From Cohnella lupini (GTDB taxonomy: Bacteria; Bacillota; Bacilli; Paenibacillales; Paenibacillaceae), in assembly GCF_003386205.1 (NCBI RefSeq), contig NZ_QRDY01000002.1, positions 310,001 through 374,000 on the forward strand: a stretch of DNA of 64,000 nucleotides, in the 5' to 3' direction. Every line of letters begins with the position of its first letter. Position 1 is the stretch's first letter. The notes beneath the pieces are model-generated. The model made no database searches, had not been told where the DNA came from, and was given only the letters and a program-made list of their open reading frames with translations. This document shows positions 62,993 to 64,000 of this stretch, piece after piece. A program made the position numbers and the translations under genes.

Positions 62993-64000
62993 ATGAGACA
63001 AGCAACGATGCGTTCCAGGCTGATTATCGGGTTCGGTCTCGTCACGGTACCTCTGGTCATCGTGCTATTGTGGAACAACCTATACGCGACGAAGGTCGTC
63101 CATTCCCAAGTCGCTCAATCTAATAGAAACATGCTGACCATGTACATGAACGATATGGACCAGGTGCTAGGGGAAATCGAGAATTACTTGTACAAAACGG
63201 CGGAGCAGGATCAGAGCTTGATCTCGCTTAGCCAGTACGACAAGGAAAGCTGGGAGTACTATTTGTCCACGACGCAGGCGACGAACGATCTGAATTTGAA
63301 TATTAACTACTACGACGCGGCCGATGTGTTATTCGCATACGGTTCGAAATACGAGGAGCTGTTCGTGGCGCAGCAGCAGTCCGTTACTTATGAACGCAAG
63401 CAAATCATACAGCAGAAGCTTAAGGCCATTTTAACGGAAGAAAAGTCCGGCAACTCCTCGCGTTGGGAGCTAGTGGTGCAGAACGGAGAGTATGCCCTGC
63501 TGAGAATCGTGGATACGCATTACGATTCCTACATCGGAGCTTGGGTCGATCTCAACAGGCTAATGGAGCCGATGAGGCTGTTAAGTCAAGGAGGCAAGGG
63601 CGAAGCGCTGCTCGTATCCGGTCGGGGCCAACCTCTATCGACGATCGGAGCTCCCATCCGCCATGCGCTCCAATCGGTGGATTTAGGCGTTTACTTGGAC
63701 GACGGTAGCGCGGCTTACAATATCGTCAACCTGGATAAGCCCTACCTGCTCGTGGCCAAGAGTTCGAGGATGGCCGACATGGATCTCTTGCTTATGCTGC
63801 CCGAACGAACGCTTCTGGAGGGCTTGCCCTTTTTCCGAAACCTGACTTATCTCATTCCGATGCTCGCGGCGATCATGCTGGGTCTCTATTTATTTTTTCT
63901 GCAAAATTCGATCGTGAAGCCCATCCATCAATTCATTAAAGGGATGCGCAAAATCCGTTCCGGAGATCTCAGCGTCCGTATGGAGGACAATAAGCTGCAG
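62993..64000 (+). CDS. YesM-type sensor kinase, N-terminal part
   Basis: The frame is open to the window end; 336 residues are visible. It begins MRQATMRSRLIIGFGLVTVP with a helix (about 9-28), then an extracellular sensor domain (about 30-285), a second helix near 292-312 (LIPMLAAIMLGLYLFF) and the start of a HAMP linker (VKPIHQFIKGMRKIRSGDLS). The kinase core lies outside the window. GGAGGGAGGAA lies about 8 nt upstream of the ATG. It is 55 nt downstream of the solute-binding gene and probably cotranscribed, forming a sugar-sensing set with an unseen YesN-type regulator. Confidence 0.88.
   Translation, partial: MRQATMRSRLIIGFGLVTVPLVIVLLWNNLYATKVVHSQVAQSNRNMLTMYMNDMDQVLGEIENYLYKTAEQDQSLISLSQYDKESWEYYLSTTQATNDLNLNINYYDAADVLFAYGSKYEELFVAQQQSVTYERKQIIQQKLKAILTEEKSGNSSRWELVVQNGEYALLRIVDTHYDSYIGAWVDLNRLMEPMRLLSQGGKGEALLVSGRGQPLSTIGAPIRHALQSVDLGVYLDDGSAAYNIVNLDKPYLLVAKSSRMADMDLLLMLPERTLLEGLPFFRNLTYLIPMLAAIMLGLYLFFLQNSIVKPIHQFIKGMRKIRSGDLSVRMEDNKLQ

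Overview
The window looks like a chromosome segment of a Paenibacillaceae bacterium (Paenibacillus or Cohnella type). Evidence from the sequence: moderately high GC, strong AAGGAGG-type ribosome binding sites, S-layer homology (SLH) anchored surface proteins, YesM/YesN-type two-component systems, sugar ABC importers without their own ATPase, and many AraC regulators beside glycoside hydrolases. I see no rRNA, tRNA, phage, insertion sequence or CRISPR array. The segment is mostly a carbohydrate-use region with some housekeeping genes.

Layout. 1-5.4 kb: end of an SLH surface protein, a YesM/YesN pair and a GH105 unsaturated glucuronyl hydrolase. 5.5-7.7 kb: LacI repressor plus ribokinase, with candidate operators. 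7.8-16.5 kb: a second YesM/YesN pair, then a lipoprotein/permease/permease importer and a GH4 alpha-galactosidase. 16.7-19 kb: small GIY-YIG protein, DEAD-box helicase, PAP2 phosphatase. 19-22.4 kb: AraC remnant, repeat array, two ArsR regulators with near-identical leaderless promoters, one fused to an SRPBCC domain, and a hydrolase. 22.5-25 kb: GlpP and GlpD with a terminator leader. 25-44 kb: six AraC genes interleaved with ThuA, two Gfo/Idh/MocA oxidoreductases, a PhyH dioxygenase, a Nudix protein, a short DUF4157 protein, a GH78 rhamnosidase, a GH36-like galactosidase, CydAB and a hydroxypyruvate-isomerase-like protein. 44-51 kb: GH42 beta-galactosidase and a maltodextrin-type importer. 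51-61 kb: two large GH87-like (alpha-1,3-glucanase-like) proteins, one SLH-anchored and one secreted. 61-64 kb: another binding protein and the start of a third YesM-type kinase.

How the genes fit together: sensor kinases and AraC regulators would detect sugars released by surface or secreted glycanases, the importers bring in oligosaccharides, and the cytoplasmic GH4, GH42, GH36, GH78 and GH105 enzymes trim them. No importer ATPase is present, so a shared MsmX-type ATPase elsewhere is likely. cre-like sites suggest catabolite control.

The most striking feature is not a gene. Six intergenic tandem-repeat arrays (about 10.8, 19.35, 42.76, 46.42, 50.77 and 60.81 kb) differ in sequence, yet all have a period of exactly 51 bp. 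In each, the unit can form an imperfect hairpin with a 7-nt loop. They lie at the ends of transcription units. I know of no described family that matches.
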